A DNA stretch of 23,975 bases from a virus, in the IMG/VR virus record IMGVR_UViG_3300010401_000079, positions 1 through 23,975 of that record. One strand, 5' to 3'. Positions 7,800 through 15,539 of the stretch are shown here, in pieces (the stretch's first letter is position 1; each line of letters begins with the position of its first letter). A program made the translations under genes and the position numbers. The notes beneath the pieces were generated by a model. That model ran no database searches, was not told the origin of the DNA, and saw only the letters and a list, made by a program, of their open reading frames with translations.

Positions 7800-8977
7800 C
7801 AGCGGCCTCCCCGCCGCGCGGCCAGCAGCTTCACCGCGTTGCGCTGCGTCGGCGCATCAGCGAAGCGCCGCTCGGCGTCGCTGGCCTGCGGCGAGCCCGC
7901 CTGCGGCGGCGCGCGGCCGCGCTGCACGTTCGGCACCATCGGTGCGTCACTGCGCACGCCGTGCATCATCCTGTCGAACGCCATGGCTTTGAACAACGCG
8001 ATGACGTGGCGCGGCTCGTAGATCGAATTCAACTCGTTGTCGGGGAAGCCCTGCGTGCGCCCCCAGCGGATCATTTCGCTCTGCAGCTTCCCCCTGGTAG
8101 CCGCGTCGTCCCAGCCCGGCAGCGCCTGGGTCAGCTGCGCGTGCCCGTCGGTGAGGCGTTTCTGCCGCGCCTGCTCGGTTTCCTGCTGCTGCACCGCCAT
8201 CAGGCTGTCGAGCCGCTGCCGCTCGGCCGCCGCCTCTTTCCAGGCGGCGTCTTGCCGCTGATATTCCGCCGGATCGGTCGCCGCGAGGCGTTTCCAGTCA
8301 GGCTGGCGGCCGAGCTGCGCATCCAACGCCGCGATTTGCCGCTCGATCTCCGGCATCAGCACCGGCAGCATGCGCTCGATCGCCGCGGCGCGCTCGGCGA
8401 CCTGGCGATGCACCTCGGCGAGCTGTTTGGTCTTGTTGGTGTAGTCGTTCGCCTGGCGCACCGCGGCGGTGAGCTGCTGCGGCGTGAAATCCACCTCCCG
8501 CCCGTCGATGGTGAGCCGCACCGGCCCGCTCAGCTCGGCGGGCGCCCCCGGCGCCTGACCGTTGGGCGGCGGCGGCGCGCCATTGGCGCCCGGCGCCGGA
8601 TCCGCGCCATTTGGCGCGCCCGGCGGCGCATTGCGCTGCCGATAGGCGTTGATCAGCCCGTCGATCGGGTCGGCCGGCGCCTCGGCCGGCGCGGCATGGC
8701 CGTTCCCGGCCGCGGCGCCGTTATTATGCGGCCCGGCGGCCAGTTGCGGCGTGGCGGCGGCCTCGCCGGCCGCCGGCGCGGCGCGCCGGGGCGGGCGTTC
8801 GCCGCCGCGGCGGCTCTCGCCGACGCGTTTGACCGCCTCCTCCAGCGAAATGCCCTCGCGCAGCCGCGGCGACTGCCCGAGCGGCGCCACCGCGGCCGGC
8901 TTGATGTCGGCGCCGCTCGGCTGCGGGCCTGGGGATGGCGCCGGCGCGGCGCCGGTGCCGTTCGCGGATTCGCTCAT
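7799..8977 (-). CDS. Scaffold-like head assembly protein
   Basis: This 392-residue protein has the composition and place of a phage scaffold. Residues 1-150 are disordered and Ala/Pro/Gly-rich. A short ordered piece with RLTIDGREVDFTPQQLTAAV follows. Residues 180-290 form a long coiled-coil rich in Glu, Gln, Arg and Ala (LAEVHRQVAERAAAIERML and similar). The C-terminal part has a helical segment (YEPRHVIALFKAMAFDRMM) and ends in basic residues (AARRGGR), which often contact the capsid shell. It lies between portal and capsid genes, the normal scaffold site. Its ATG overlaps the previous stop as ATGA. The role is inferred from layout and composition. Confidence 0.7.
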   Translation of the reverse strand: MSESANGTGAAPAPSPGPQPSGADIKPAAVAPLGQSPRLREGISLEEAVKRVGESRRGGERPPRRAAPAAGEAAATPQLAAGPHNNGAAAGNGHAAPAEAPADPIDGLINAYRQRNAPPGAPNGADPAPGANGAPPPPNGQAPGAPAELSGPVRLTIDGREVDFTPQQLTAAVRQANDYTNKTKQLAEVHRQVAERAAAIERMLPVLMPEIERQIAALDAQLGRQPDWKRLAATDPAEYQRQDAAWKEAAAERQRLDSLMAVQQQETEQARQKRLTDGHAQLTQALPGWDDAATRGKLQSEMIRWGRTQGFPDNELNSIYEPRHVIALFKAMAFDRMMHGVRSDAPMVPNVQRGRAPPQAGSPQASDAERRFADAPTQRNAVKLLAARRGGR

Positions 8978-9135
8978 GATTTACCTTTCATGCGCGGCGC
9001 CACCGGATCTTTCGGCAACAGCCGCTGGTAGCTCTGCTGGAACCGCGCCGCCGCCGCTTCGCCCGCGCGCTTCTGCTTGGTCGCCGCGCGCGGGCTGCGC
9101 CGCGCGAACAGCTCGAGCTCGGGCTGTTTCCTCAT
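8974..9135 (-). CDS. Small basic protein (53 aa)
   Basis: This gene is shorter than its open frame, which runs back to 9306. I chose the ATG at 9135 because it overlaps the stop of the 52-residue membrane protein as ATGA, while the longer reading would cover that gene. The product starts MRKQPELELFARR and is rich in Arg, Lys and Ala; it has a LFARRSPRAATKQKRAGEAAA helix-like stretch and ends RMKGKS. No family is recognised. It may be a minor head protein. Confidence 0.6.
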   Translation of the reverse strand: MRKQPELELFARRSPRAATKQKRAGEAAAARFQQSYQRLLPKDPVAPRMKGKS

Positions 9136-9290
9136 CGTAGCAGCGGCGCAGCGTGGCCGAATAATTCGGACGCGATCCAAAACGCTATGGCGCACCAGCC
9201 GAGATGCGGCCGGGCGATGCCGACTGGCCACGCGGCCGCCGCCAACACCGCGCAAACGAACGCGAACACCAGCAATATCACCGGCAGCAT
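9132..9290 (-). CDS. Small two-helix membrane protein (52 aa)
   Basis: A 52-residue frame hidden behind a longer frame. The ATG at 9290 has an excellent AGGAGG site directly after the previous stop, and its TGA overlaps the next ATG as ATGA. The protein begins MLPVILLVFAFVCAVLAAAA, a clear hydrophobic helix, followed by a short polar turn (PVGIARPH) and a second hydrophobic stretch (LGWCAIAFWIASELF). Small membrane proteins of this shape occur among head genes of some podophages; a holin is a possible alternative, but no endolysin gene is nearby to support that. The function is unknown. Confidence 0.65.
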   Translation of the reverse strand: MLPVILLVFAFVCAVLAAAAWPVGIARPHLGWCAIAFWIASELFGHAAPLLR

Positions 9291-9302
9291 TGTCCCCTCC
9301 TG

Positions 9303-9566
9303 TCACTCATTGGCCTTTTGCCGCTGCAACAGCGCCGATGCGGCCTGCCAATTCTCGAACACCGAGGTCAGCGCGCCGCGCAGCTTGAGGATCGCCAGCA
9401 CCTCCTGGCGCGCCTCCTCGCGCACGATCGAATTGGCGCCGCGGATCGCTGCGTCGGTCGCCAGCTGCACCATCTCGTCCAAGGTTTCGACGAGGAACGG
9501 ATCGCGCAGCAGCCGCCCTGCGGCATCCGCCGCCGCGCGGGCGTTGGCGTCGGTGATCTCGACCAA
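9303..9566 (-). CDS. Small helical protein downstream of portal (87 aa)
   Basis: This 87-residue protein is almost entirely helical (ANARAAADAAGRLLRDPFLVE, LDEMVQLATDAAIRGA, EARQEVLAILKLRGAL). No family is recognised. The frame begins with TTG at 9566, just past the portal stop, with a GGGGGCG purine run upstream; no ATG is available nearby, so the start is TTG if the gene is real. Small helical proteins after the portal gene are common in podophages and may regulate assembly. Confidence 0.6.
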   Translation of the reverse strand: MVEITDANARAAADAAGRLLRDPFLVETLDEMVQLATDAAIRGANSIVREEARQEVLAILKLRGALTSVFENWQAASALLQRQKANE

Positions 9567-9567
9567 C

Positions 9568-12255
9568 TCAACGCGCCCCCGGCGGCATCACCGCGCGATC
9601 GACCAGCATCTGCCCGGCATTCGGCCCGCCGCGCGCCAGCATGGCGCGGCGCATCGCCAGCACCGAGGCGGGATCCGGCGGCGCCGGCCCCACTGCCGGC
9701 GCGGGCGCGCCTGGCGGCGCCGCCCCCGGCGGCCGCAGCGGCCCCGGCGCGCCGAGCGCCGGTGGCGGCGGGCCGCCGGGGGCGGCGGGCGTCGGCTGCG
9801 CCGGCTGCGGCGCCGGCGGCTGCACCAGCAGCGCCTGCAGCGGGATCTGCCCGCGCAGCGCCTGCTTAAATTCGTCGATCGACGGCAGCGGCGTGTTGTT
9901 TTTGCCCGCCGCGACATAGGCCTGCACCCAGGCGGTGACCGCCGCCTCGGCGCGCGAGCGATCGTCTTCGAACGCGAGTTTCAGCCGGTCGGTCTGCGAG
10001 CTGCGCGCGTCGTCCAGCGATTGTGCCTGCAATTTGCCGGCCTCGACCTCGGCCAGTACCTGCTCGGTCGAGGGCTGCGGCGGCGGTGGTGGCGGCGGCT
10101 GCCAGTTGGGCGGCAGTTCCTTGAAATACGACACCACGTCGGAGATCCCGGCGGTTTCGCACATGCGCGCCAGCGTGTTGCGGTATTGCGGCAACCCGAC
10201 GATCGGCGTGTCGAGCATGCCCTGCTGCACCGCCGGCGCGAGGATCGCCTCTTGCTTCGCCGCGATGGCGTTCAGCATGGCGAGGCGTTCGCTGGGCGTG
10301 CCTTTGCCGCCGATATTGGTCTGCACGTCCCATTGCACGCTCAGCGCGCGCGGATCCACCGTCACCCATTTGCCGCGGATACTCAGCACGTTGGGGCGGT
10401 CCTGATGCTTCGCCATCAGCCGCAGCAGGCCGAGATACAGCGGCACCAATCCCGTCTCGGCCATGGTGCGCGCGATCATGTCAATCCGGTCCTGCGCCGC
10501 GCCGGTCTGCGCGCTGACCGCACTTGGCGTGGTCGATTGCAGCGCGTCGGCGGTGAGCCCCTGCGAGGTGCGGGTGATGCCGGTGCGACTCTCGCGCACC
10601 GCCTCGAGCTGCTCCATCACCAGCAAGGCCTTGTCGCCGATGAACGGCTTGGTGAGCTCCGACACCGCACCCTGCTGCGTCACGCGGATGATGCTGCCGA
10701 TCGCGGTCTGCCGCGTGTCTTCGATATAGGCGCCGCCGACCTGCACCACGGTGCGCGGAAAGATCGACTGCGCCAGGCTGTCCAGCGCCGCGCGCATCAC
10801 CCGCGTCTCGGTGCGCTGCAGATCGAGGCACATATCCGCCTGGCTGTAGCCGATCACCCGCCCCGGCTCGCGATACGGCACCATGGCCGCCAGTGGCACC
10901 TCGTCGGTGCGATCCCAGCGGCACAGGGTCGGCGTGTCGCCGAGCGCGTGGAGATGCACCAGCTCGGCGATGCCATCGCCGTCGGTGTCCATCTGGCACC
11001 AGCCTTCGACGTAGCGGATCAGCCGCATCGAACGATCGTTGCCGGGCTGCGACGATCGCCAGGCGCGACCGCTGACCGGATCGCGCGCGGTGCGCTCCTG
11101 ATGCCGTCGCGTCACCCCGCCATCCGACGCCGCGGCGCGCGCAATCGCGTCGGCCGGCAGGCCGGCGGCCAGCAGATCCGAGGCCGGCACGTCGCGCACA
11201 TGAAAAATCGCCCGCGCGCTGGAGGCCTGCTCGGCGTCGGTGACGATCCACACGCATTCCGGCGGCACCGCCTCGACGATCGGCCAGGAGCGCGCCGCGC
11301 TGCGGGTGATGCGCGCGCCATACAGCAGCGGCGGCCCGCCCTGCTGGAAATACGCCATGCCCTCCGGCGTCGCCGCCACCGCGCGCTGCTCGGAGGGCAG
11401 CATCGGCCGCTTGGTGACGCGCTGCGCCACGATACCGGGCTCGGCGAGCAGCGCGCGCAGCTGCGGCGCCAGCAGCCGATCGCAGTCCTCGACGCGCTGG
11501 CTGCGGCGCTCGCCCCAGCGCCAGCGCAGCCAGCCGACCTTGCGGGTCAGCGCGTCCAGCATGGCGTCGTGCAACACCACCCAGCCGCGATTCGCGACGA
11601 ACAGCGCCCAGTGGGCATACGAGGTCGCCTGCCGCGCGAGCTCGGCGTGCAATTCGCCGAGCTGCTCGTTGTCGGACACGCTGGGCAGGAACTCGACGGG
11701 GTTCTCGACGCCGGTGAACACCCGCAGCAGCGACGGCATCGTCGCGCGGATCGTATCGCGCACCGTGGTGAGCACCAGCTGCGACCGGCCGGGCTCTTCG
11801 TCGCCGAATTTTTTGCCGCGATAGGCGTTCGACGCCTCGATGCGATCGGCCGACAGCGCGCTGTCGTAGGCGCGCGCGTCGTCGTAATAACTCATCATCT
11901 GCGCCTGCACCTCGGCGTCGGTCACCGCGATGCGGTCGAACAGCACCTCCTGCTGCCACTCGACGCCGGCCGGCGGAATCGCCGGCTGCAGCGCCGCCCG
12001 GTATTCCTCGAGCGGCGCCGGGAAGGCATCCTCGCCGAACAGGTCGGGCATCGCCGCGCCGAGCGTCGCGCGGTCGCTCAGCGTGAGCCGCCCGCCGAGC
12101 ATCATCTCGCGCGGGATCGCCGAGCCCTGTGGCGGTGCCAGGCTGGCGAGGTCGATCACCAGCGGATTGAGCAGGCCAGGCGGTCCGGGCGGGCCAGGCG
12201 GGCCTGCCGGCGCGACCGGCCGGGCGATCGGCGGGATGAAGCCGGTGCCGCTCAT
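9568..12255 (-). CDS. Portal protein (P22-like, long form)
   Basis: This 895-residue protein is the probable dodecameric portal through which DNA enters the head. Typical P22-class segments are visible: DARAYDSALSADRIEASNAY, then VLTTVRDTIRATMPSLLRVF, VEGWCQMDTDGDGIAELVHLH, and RTETRVMRAALDSLAQSIFP. The helical wing and C-terminal barrel follow. Residues 17-28 contain collagen-like triplets (GPPGPPGPPG). The C-terminal 110 residues are Pro/Ala/Gly-rich and probably disordered. The length slightly exceeds usual P22-class portals because of these extensions. The ATG overlaps the preceding stop as ATGA. It stands between terL and the scaffold-like gene, as expected. Confidence 0.85.
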   Translation of the reverse strand: MSGTGFIPPIARPVAPAGPPGPPGPPGLLNPLVIDLASLAPPQGSAIPREMMLGGRLTLSDRATLGAAMPDLFGEDAFPAPLEEYRAALQPAIPPAGVEWQQEVLFDRIAVTDAEVQAQMMSYYDDARAYDSALSADRIEASNAYRGKKFGDEEPGRSQLVLTTVRDTIRATMPSLLRVFTGVENPVEFLPSVSDNEQLGELHAELARQATSYAHWALFVANRGWVVLHDAMLDALTRKVGWLRWRWGERRSQRVEDCDRLLAPQLRALLAEPGIVAQRVTKRPMLPSEQRAVAATPEGMAYFQQGGPPLLYGARITRSAARSWPIVEAVPPECVWIVTDAEQASSARAIFHVRDVPASDLLAAGLPADAIARAAASDGGVTRRHQERTARDPVSGRAWRSSQPGNDRSMRLIRYVEGWCQMDTDGDGIAELVHLHALGDTPTLCRWDRTDEVPLAAMVPYREPGRVIGYSQADMCLDLQRTETRVMRAALDSLAQSIFPRTVVQVGGAYIEDTRQTAIGSIIRVTQQGAVSELTKPFIGDKALLVMEQLEAVRESRTGITRTSQGLTADALQSTTPSAVSAQTGAAQDRIDMIARTMAETGLVPLYLGLLRLMAKHQDRPNVLSIRGKWVTVDPRALSVQWDVQTNIGGKGTPSERLAMLNAIAAKQEAILAPAVQQGMLDTPIVGLPQYRNTLARMCETAGISDVVSYFKELPPNWQPPPPPPPQPSTEQVLAEVEAGKLQAQSLDDARSSQTDRLKLAFEDDRSRAEAAVTAWVQAYVAAGKNNTPLPSIDEFKQALRGQIPLQALLVQPPAPQPAQPTPAAPGGPPPPALGAPGPLRPPGAAPPGAPAPAVGPAPPDPASVLAMRRAMLARGGPNAGQMLVDRAVMPPGAR

Positions 12256-12791
12256 GCCGCGATCACCTGGAATTCGTTCGATTCCGTGCCGATGTCGGGG
12301 CGGCCGCGCACCCAGAGTTGGAACCGATAGGAATCGCCGACCGGCACGCCGCTGCAGGACAGCAGCAGCGTGCCGTCGGGCAGGATGCTCACCACGAGCG
12401 GCGGCGACACCCAGGCCTCGTCGAGCGACAGCACCACGCAGTCACAGCTCACGGTCTGCGGCTGCATATGCCCCTCGGCGGTCACCGTCGCGGTGTCGGT
12501 CGCGGTGACGTCGGCCACCGGGTTGATCCAGAGTTGGTAGGGCGGCGGCGGCGCATCGATCGAATAGCCGTCGGCCGGCGGATCCGGCGCCGCGGGATCG
12601 TCGACCAGGCGGATCGAATAGCCGGGGGCGATCGGCCGGCGGTAGAGTCCGATGCCGGCAAATCCCGCCTTGCCGCCGCAGCGCCGGCGATAGTCGGGAT
12701 AGCGCCAGCCGGGCACGATCAGCCCGTCGCACGGCGCATAGGCGGGATCGTCGGGCGGCTGCTCGCTCACGATCGTGCCAGCTGGCTCCAT
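12252..12791 (-). CDS. Hypothetical virion-associated beta protein (179 aa)
   Basis: This 179-residue protein lies between the small gene after terL and the portal. The N-terminal half is Pro/Tyr/Asp-rich with a WRYPDYRRRCGGKAGF segment. The C-terminal half is an Ig-like strand pattern: ADVTATDTATVTAE, then LSLDEAWVSPPLVVSILPDG, TLLLSCSGVPVGDSYRFQLWV, ending STESNEF-like. This resembles small phage fibre-adaptor beta domains, but I cannot name a family. A strong GGAGG site lies eight bases before the ATG at 12791. Expression is coupled to the portal through an ATGA overlap. Confidence 0.65.
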   Translation of the reverse strand: MEPAGTIVSEQPPDDPAYAPCDGLIVPGWRYPDYRRRCGGKAGFAGIGLYRRPIAPGYSIRLVDDPAAPDPPADGYSIDAPPPPYQLWINPVADVTATDTATVTAEGHMQPQTVSCDCVVLSLDEAWVSPPLVVSILPDGTLLLSCSGVPVGDSYRFQLWVRGRPDIGTESNEFQVIAA

Positions 12792-12792
12792 C

Positions 12793-12966
12793 TCACGCCT
12801 CCTCTGCGCCCGCGAGCGCCGCCTGTTTTTCGTGGTGCCTGCGAAGGTGATAAATCGTCTGCTCGAAATAGCTGCGCGCGATGGCGAGCTCTTGCGTGCG
12901 CCGCGTCTCCGCGTCGCAGAATTCGCGGAACAGCCCGGCCAGCGCGATGATGTCGGGCTCGGTCAT
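12793..12966 (-). CDS. Small helical protein after terL (57 aa)
   Basis: A 57-residue frame fills the interval between terL and the next gene. Its ATG at 12966 overlaps the terL stop as ATGA, and its stop lies two bases before the next start codon, with that gene's GGAGG site inside its last codons. The product is helical and charged, with REFCDAETRRTQELAIARSY and YHLRRHHEKQAA. No family is recognised. Tight packing on both sides supports it as a real gene. Confidence 0.65.
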   Translation of the reverse strand: MTEPDIIALAGLFREFCDAETRRTQELAIARSYFEQTIYHLRRHHEKQAALAGAEEA

Positions 12967-14408
12967 TCGGTGCCGGCGATCACCCGGCGCACCGGGATCC
13001 GGGGGTTGAGCAGCCCGCCCATGCCGAGCTGCAGCGCCATGCCGCCCGGCGCGAAGGTTTGCACTAGGGCATCACCTGCGTCGGGTGACGGTAACCCGCG
13101 GCTGCGCATTTGCGTCTTGCTTTCCACTTGCATGCGGCCGTCCGACATGAAGGACAGCCGCGGGCCGGCCAGGTCGGCGCGCAGCCGTTCGTCGTACGGC
13201 AGCGACACATTGCGGGCTTCCAGCCATTCGCGGCAGCGGATCCATAATTCGTCGCGCATGCGCACGAAGCGCCCGGCGACGCTCGGCGTCTCGCCGACAT
13301 TGAGTCCGAGCACTGGAAGATTCTGCTCGATCAGCCGATCGACCACGCCGCTGCCGATACCGATCACGTCGATAACGATCAACGCTGGCCGCGCTGGCGG
13401 CGGCAACATGTCGAATTCTGCCTTGACCGCGCCGGCGAGCCCCATGGTGTCCACGCCGGTCCAGCGGCGTGGCATTTCGGTGACCTTGTTGCCACGTCGC
13501 TTCACCAGCACCGAGGAGTCGGCGCCGAAGCGTGCCACGTCGAGCCCCCAAATCTCTGGCACAGCCAGGTTCGGTGCCACGTCGCGGCTCATCGCGGAGT
13601 CAATCAGGCCGGCGGGAATCACCGTGTCCTCGTCGGCGGTAGGAAATTCGCCAAGCACGCGCACGCGCCAAGCATTACTGTCCTCGCCGTAGCGGTTGGC
13701 GATTTCTTCGATGAACGCGCGGTCGACTCGCGGCGAGTCGTGGCAATCGACGCGCATGGTAAACCAGCGATCACGCTCGAGGTTGTGCACTCGCCAAAAG
13801 AAACCGGTCGCACGAGTCGGGTTTCCCGTTAATATCGTCAGGGCCCCCGGCGTGGACATCGAGCCGGACGCCGCCTCGAACACCTGTTCGCTGACGCCCG
13901 AGGCTTCATCCACCACCAGCAGCAAATTCGCGGAGTGCAACCCTTGTAGCGACTCGGGATTGTCTGCCCTCGAGGTCCGCGCAGTGACAAAGCATTCGTC
14001 TGGTGCCGCTTTGAGCTTCACGTGATCGGAGTCCACGTCGAACAAGTCTTGCCAGGCAGGCGGCAACAATCGAAACGCAGCACGCACATCGCTCATTAAG
14101 GAGTCGTGCAATTGTGGCGCGCTCGGAGCTGTCACCCCAACCTTGAACGGCGCCCGCGTCGCGCAGAACCAGACAATTGTTGAGCTAAGCCAAAAACCTT
14201 TTCCAACACCGTGACCGGAACGAATCGCAATCCGTCGATGCCCATATGCTAACGCGCGGTTTGCTTGTTCCTGCCAGGGGTCTGGCGTACGTCCAAGCAC
14301 TTCGCGAAAGAATGCGTTCGGCGATCTTGCATAGTGATTGACGCAGATGGCGAATGGATCACCGGAATTAGCAATTAGCTGCGCCACATCGGTATATGTG
14401 TCAGGCAT
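12963..14408 (-). CDS. terL: Terminase large subunit
   Basis: This 481-residue protein is the packaging motor ATPase and nuclease. The start is the ATG at 14408, which overlaps the HNH stop; the longer frame to 14468 lies within the HNH gene. Walker A is SGHGVGKG (64-71), Walker B with the catalytic Glu is LLLVVDEAS (162-170), and the coupling motif is LTGNP (193-197). The nuclease domain shows GLDVARFGADSS with D290, VIDVIGIGSG with D347, and SPDAGDALVQ near 441-450. All key residues are present and the length is usual. The 5' half is much less GC-rich than the portal gene. One stretch around 14161-14220 is about half G+C, which may reflect co-conversion with the adjacent endonuclease gene. 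Confidence 0.95.
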   Translation of the reverse strand: MPDTYTDVAQLIANSGDPFAICVNHYARSPNAFFREVLGRTPDPWQEQANRALAYGHRRIAIRSGHGVGKGFWLSSTIVWFCATRAPFKVGVTAPSAPQLHDSLMSDVRAAFRLLPPAWQDLFDVDSDHVKLKAAPDECFVTARTSRADNPESLQGLHSANLLLVVDEASGVSEQVFEAASGSMSTPGALTILTGNPTRATGFFWRVHNLERDRWFTMRVDCHDSPRVDRAFIEEIANRYGEDSNAWRVRVLGEFPTADEDTVIPAGLIDSAMSRDVAPNLAVPEIWGLDVARFGADSSVLVKRRGNKVTEMPRRWTGVDTMGLAGAVKAEFDMLPPPARPALIVIDVIGIGSGVVDRLIEQNLPVLGLNVGETPSVAGRFVRMRDELWIRCREWLEARNVSLPYDERLRADLAGPRLSFMSDGRMQVESKTQMRSRGLPSPDAGDALVQTFAPGGMALQLGMGGLLNPRIPVRRVIAGTE

Positions 14409-15252
14409 CCGCGACGTGCTTCCAGCTTTTGCGGCCGCGGACTTTGGACACTGTTTGCCGCGCGACACCGAATTGTGCCGCGATCGCCTCGTGACTACCT
14501 TCGGCGGCGCGGATTAGCCGCACCAATGTATCGGTCAGCTTCGCGGCCTTGTGCTTCGCTCCGACAGCGCAGCCAGGATTGAAGGGCTGGATACCTGTCA
14601 GGTGCGACCAGCGTAGCCCGAGCCGGATTTTATTGATGGTCTGGTGATTCACACCAAACTCGGCTGCCAACTCTGACTCTGGGGCAATGCTTCGGGTGAT
14701 CGCCAGCACCTGCGCCGTCGTAAGTTTCGCCTGACGACGTTGCTCACCCCGCGGGTGGCCTCGGCCGACTGCTGGATCAAATCCGGTGAGGTGCCGCCAA
14801 TTCTGACCACGGCGGATGGCATCTACGGCGCTCAGGCTTAACTGATAGTGTTCGCACAAGTCACTGCGCGGAGCGGGGCTGTTCGCGATAGCGATGACAT
14901 CCGCTTCGGTCAGGCGGGTTAGGTAGTGATCGACGCCAATCTGCGTAATCGGAGGCGGTCTGACTCGGCCTTTGCGAAGCGCGTCCTGCATATTTTCCAG
15001 GTGCGTGCCCCAGAACAGGTGATCTGGATTGACGCAGAACCACCTATCGCACGTGTGGCAAGCGTCGAGGTCCGCGCTTGGCGGCGGGCGGTCGTGCAAT
15101 TCGAGCGCGATATGCGTCGCGGGTCGCTTCCGGCCGGAAACGTGGATCTGGGGGCGGCTGGTCGGCGTGCAGTAACCGTCCCACAACCAACAGCCACTGT
15201 TCGGTTCCGGTGAGACATATGCGAAGAACCGTTCCCGCAGCGACTTCGGCAT
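14401..15252 (-). CDS. HNH homing-type endonuclease with three HTH repeats
   Basis: This 283-residue protein probably nicks or cuts DNA at a specific site in related phages. I chose the ATG at 15252 because it has a GGGGGUGA site and because the frame upstream to 15573 reads through structured, non-conserved-looking DNA. The HNH core is at about 20-93: CWLWDGY, HIALEL, CHTCDRWFCVNPDHLFWGT, then LENMQDALRKGRV, typical of phage HNH_3 nucleases. Three repeats of about 42 residues follow at 114-156, 177-220 and 239-280. Each has LT...V..I, a helix-turn-helix core (for example FGVARQTVSKVR) and a W.HLTG-like end, and likely gives DNA specificity. It lies between packaging genes, a common site for such selfish nucleases; a packaging role as in HK97 gp74 is the alternative. 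Confidence 0.85.
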   Translation of the reverse strand: MPKSLRERFFAYVSPEPNSGCWLWDGYCTPTSRPQIHVSGRKRPATHIALELHDRPPPSADLDACHTCDRWFCVNPDHLFWGTHLENMQDALRKGRVRPPPITQIGVDHYLTRLTEADVIAIANSPAPRSDLCEHYQLSLSAVDAIRRGQNWRHLTGFDPAVGRGHPRGEQRRQAKLTTAQVLAITRSIAPESELAAEFGVNHQTINKIRLGLRWSHLTGIQPFNPGCAVGAKHKAAKLTDTLVRLIRAAEGSHEAIAAQFGVARQTVSKVRGRKSWKHVADA

Positions 15253-15277
15253 ATTCACCCCCGTTGGTAGGGTGAAT
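15253..15277 (-). promoter_or_regulatory. Hairpin sequestering the HNH ribosome binding site
   Basis: An eight-base-pair perfect stem (AUUCACCC with GGGUGAAU) encloses a short loop immediately before the HNH start codon. Its 3' arm overlaps the GGGGGUGA ribosome binding site. Homing endonuclease genes in phages such as T4 are known to be translationally restrained by hairpins over the ribosome binding site, so the same logic is plausible here. Confidence 0.5.
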
Positions 15278-15520
15278 CCTAGCGAAACGACCGCGCGGCT
15301 GCTACGTTCGGGATGCGACCGATTGCCTGCGAGAGCGGGCAATGGTGCCCGCCAGGGTATTCGGCCGCCCCGGAGAACCGTCAGATGCTTTGCATCCGAC
15401 TGGCGATCCGGTGGGGCCGGAAGCGGATACGGTTGCTGATCGTGCTCCGCTTCCGAGCCTAGCCGGGGCCGGCAGGGTGTAACCAGCACCCTGCCGGTTT
15501 CGGCAATGTAGGTCTCCCGG
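15253..15520 (-). ncRNA. Candidate structured RNA / leader of the HNH gene
   Basis: The interval between the GcrA-like gene and the HNH gene contains many strong stems. They are an 11-bp perfect stem with a 7-base loop (15469-15497), a 10-bp stem (15418-15427 with 15446-15455), a 9-bp stem with a 3-base loop (15380-15400), and a long-range helix (15370-15379 with 15511-15520) enclosing these. There are also two mutually exclusive stems (15322-15343 and 15335-15352) and an 8-bp stem (15253-15260 with 15270-15277) that hides the HNH ribosome binding site. The 9-bp stem is complete only as minus-strand RNA, through a G-U pair. One stem (15322-15343) fits the plus strand slightly better. No match to group I intron core sequences was recognised. 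Confidence 0.45.
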
Positions 15521-15539
15521 TCATACGCTGCAACGAGGC

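Noticed and set aside
6417-8021. 534-codon open frame on the plus strand
   Set aside because: It lies opposite two coupled minus-strand genes and its product has no domain-like pattern.
9187-12330. 1047-codon open frame on the plus strand
   Set aside because: It is antisense to the portal gene, consists of Arg/Gly/His-rich low-complexity translation, and arises because high GC removes stop codons.
15469-15497. Rho-independent terminator after the GcrA-like gene
   Set aside because: The stem is strong, but no T-run follows on the minus strand.
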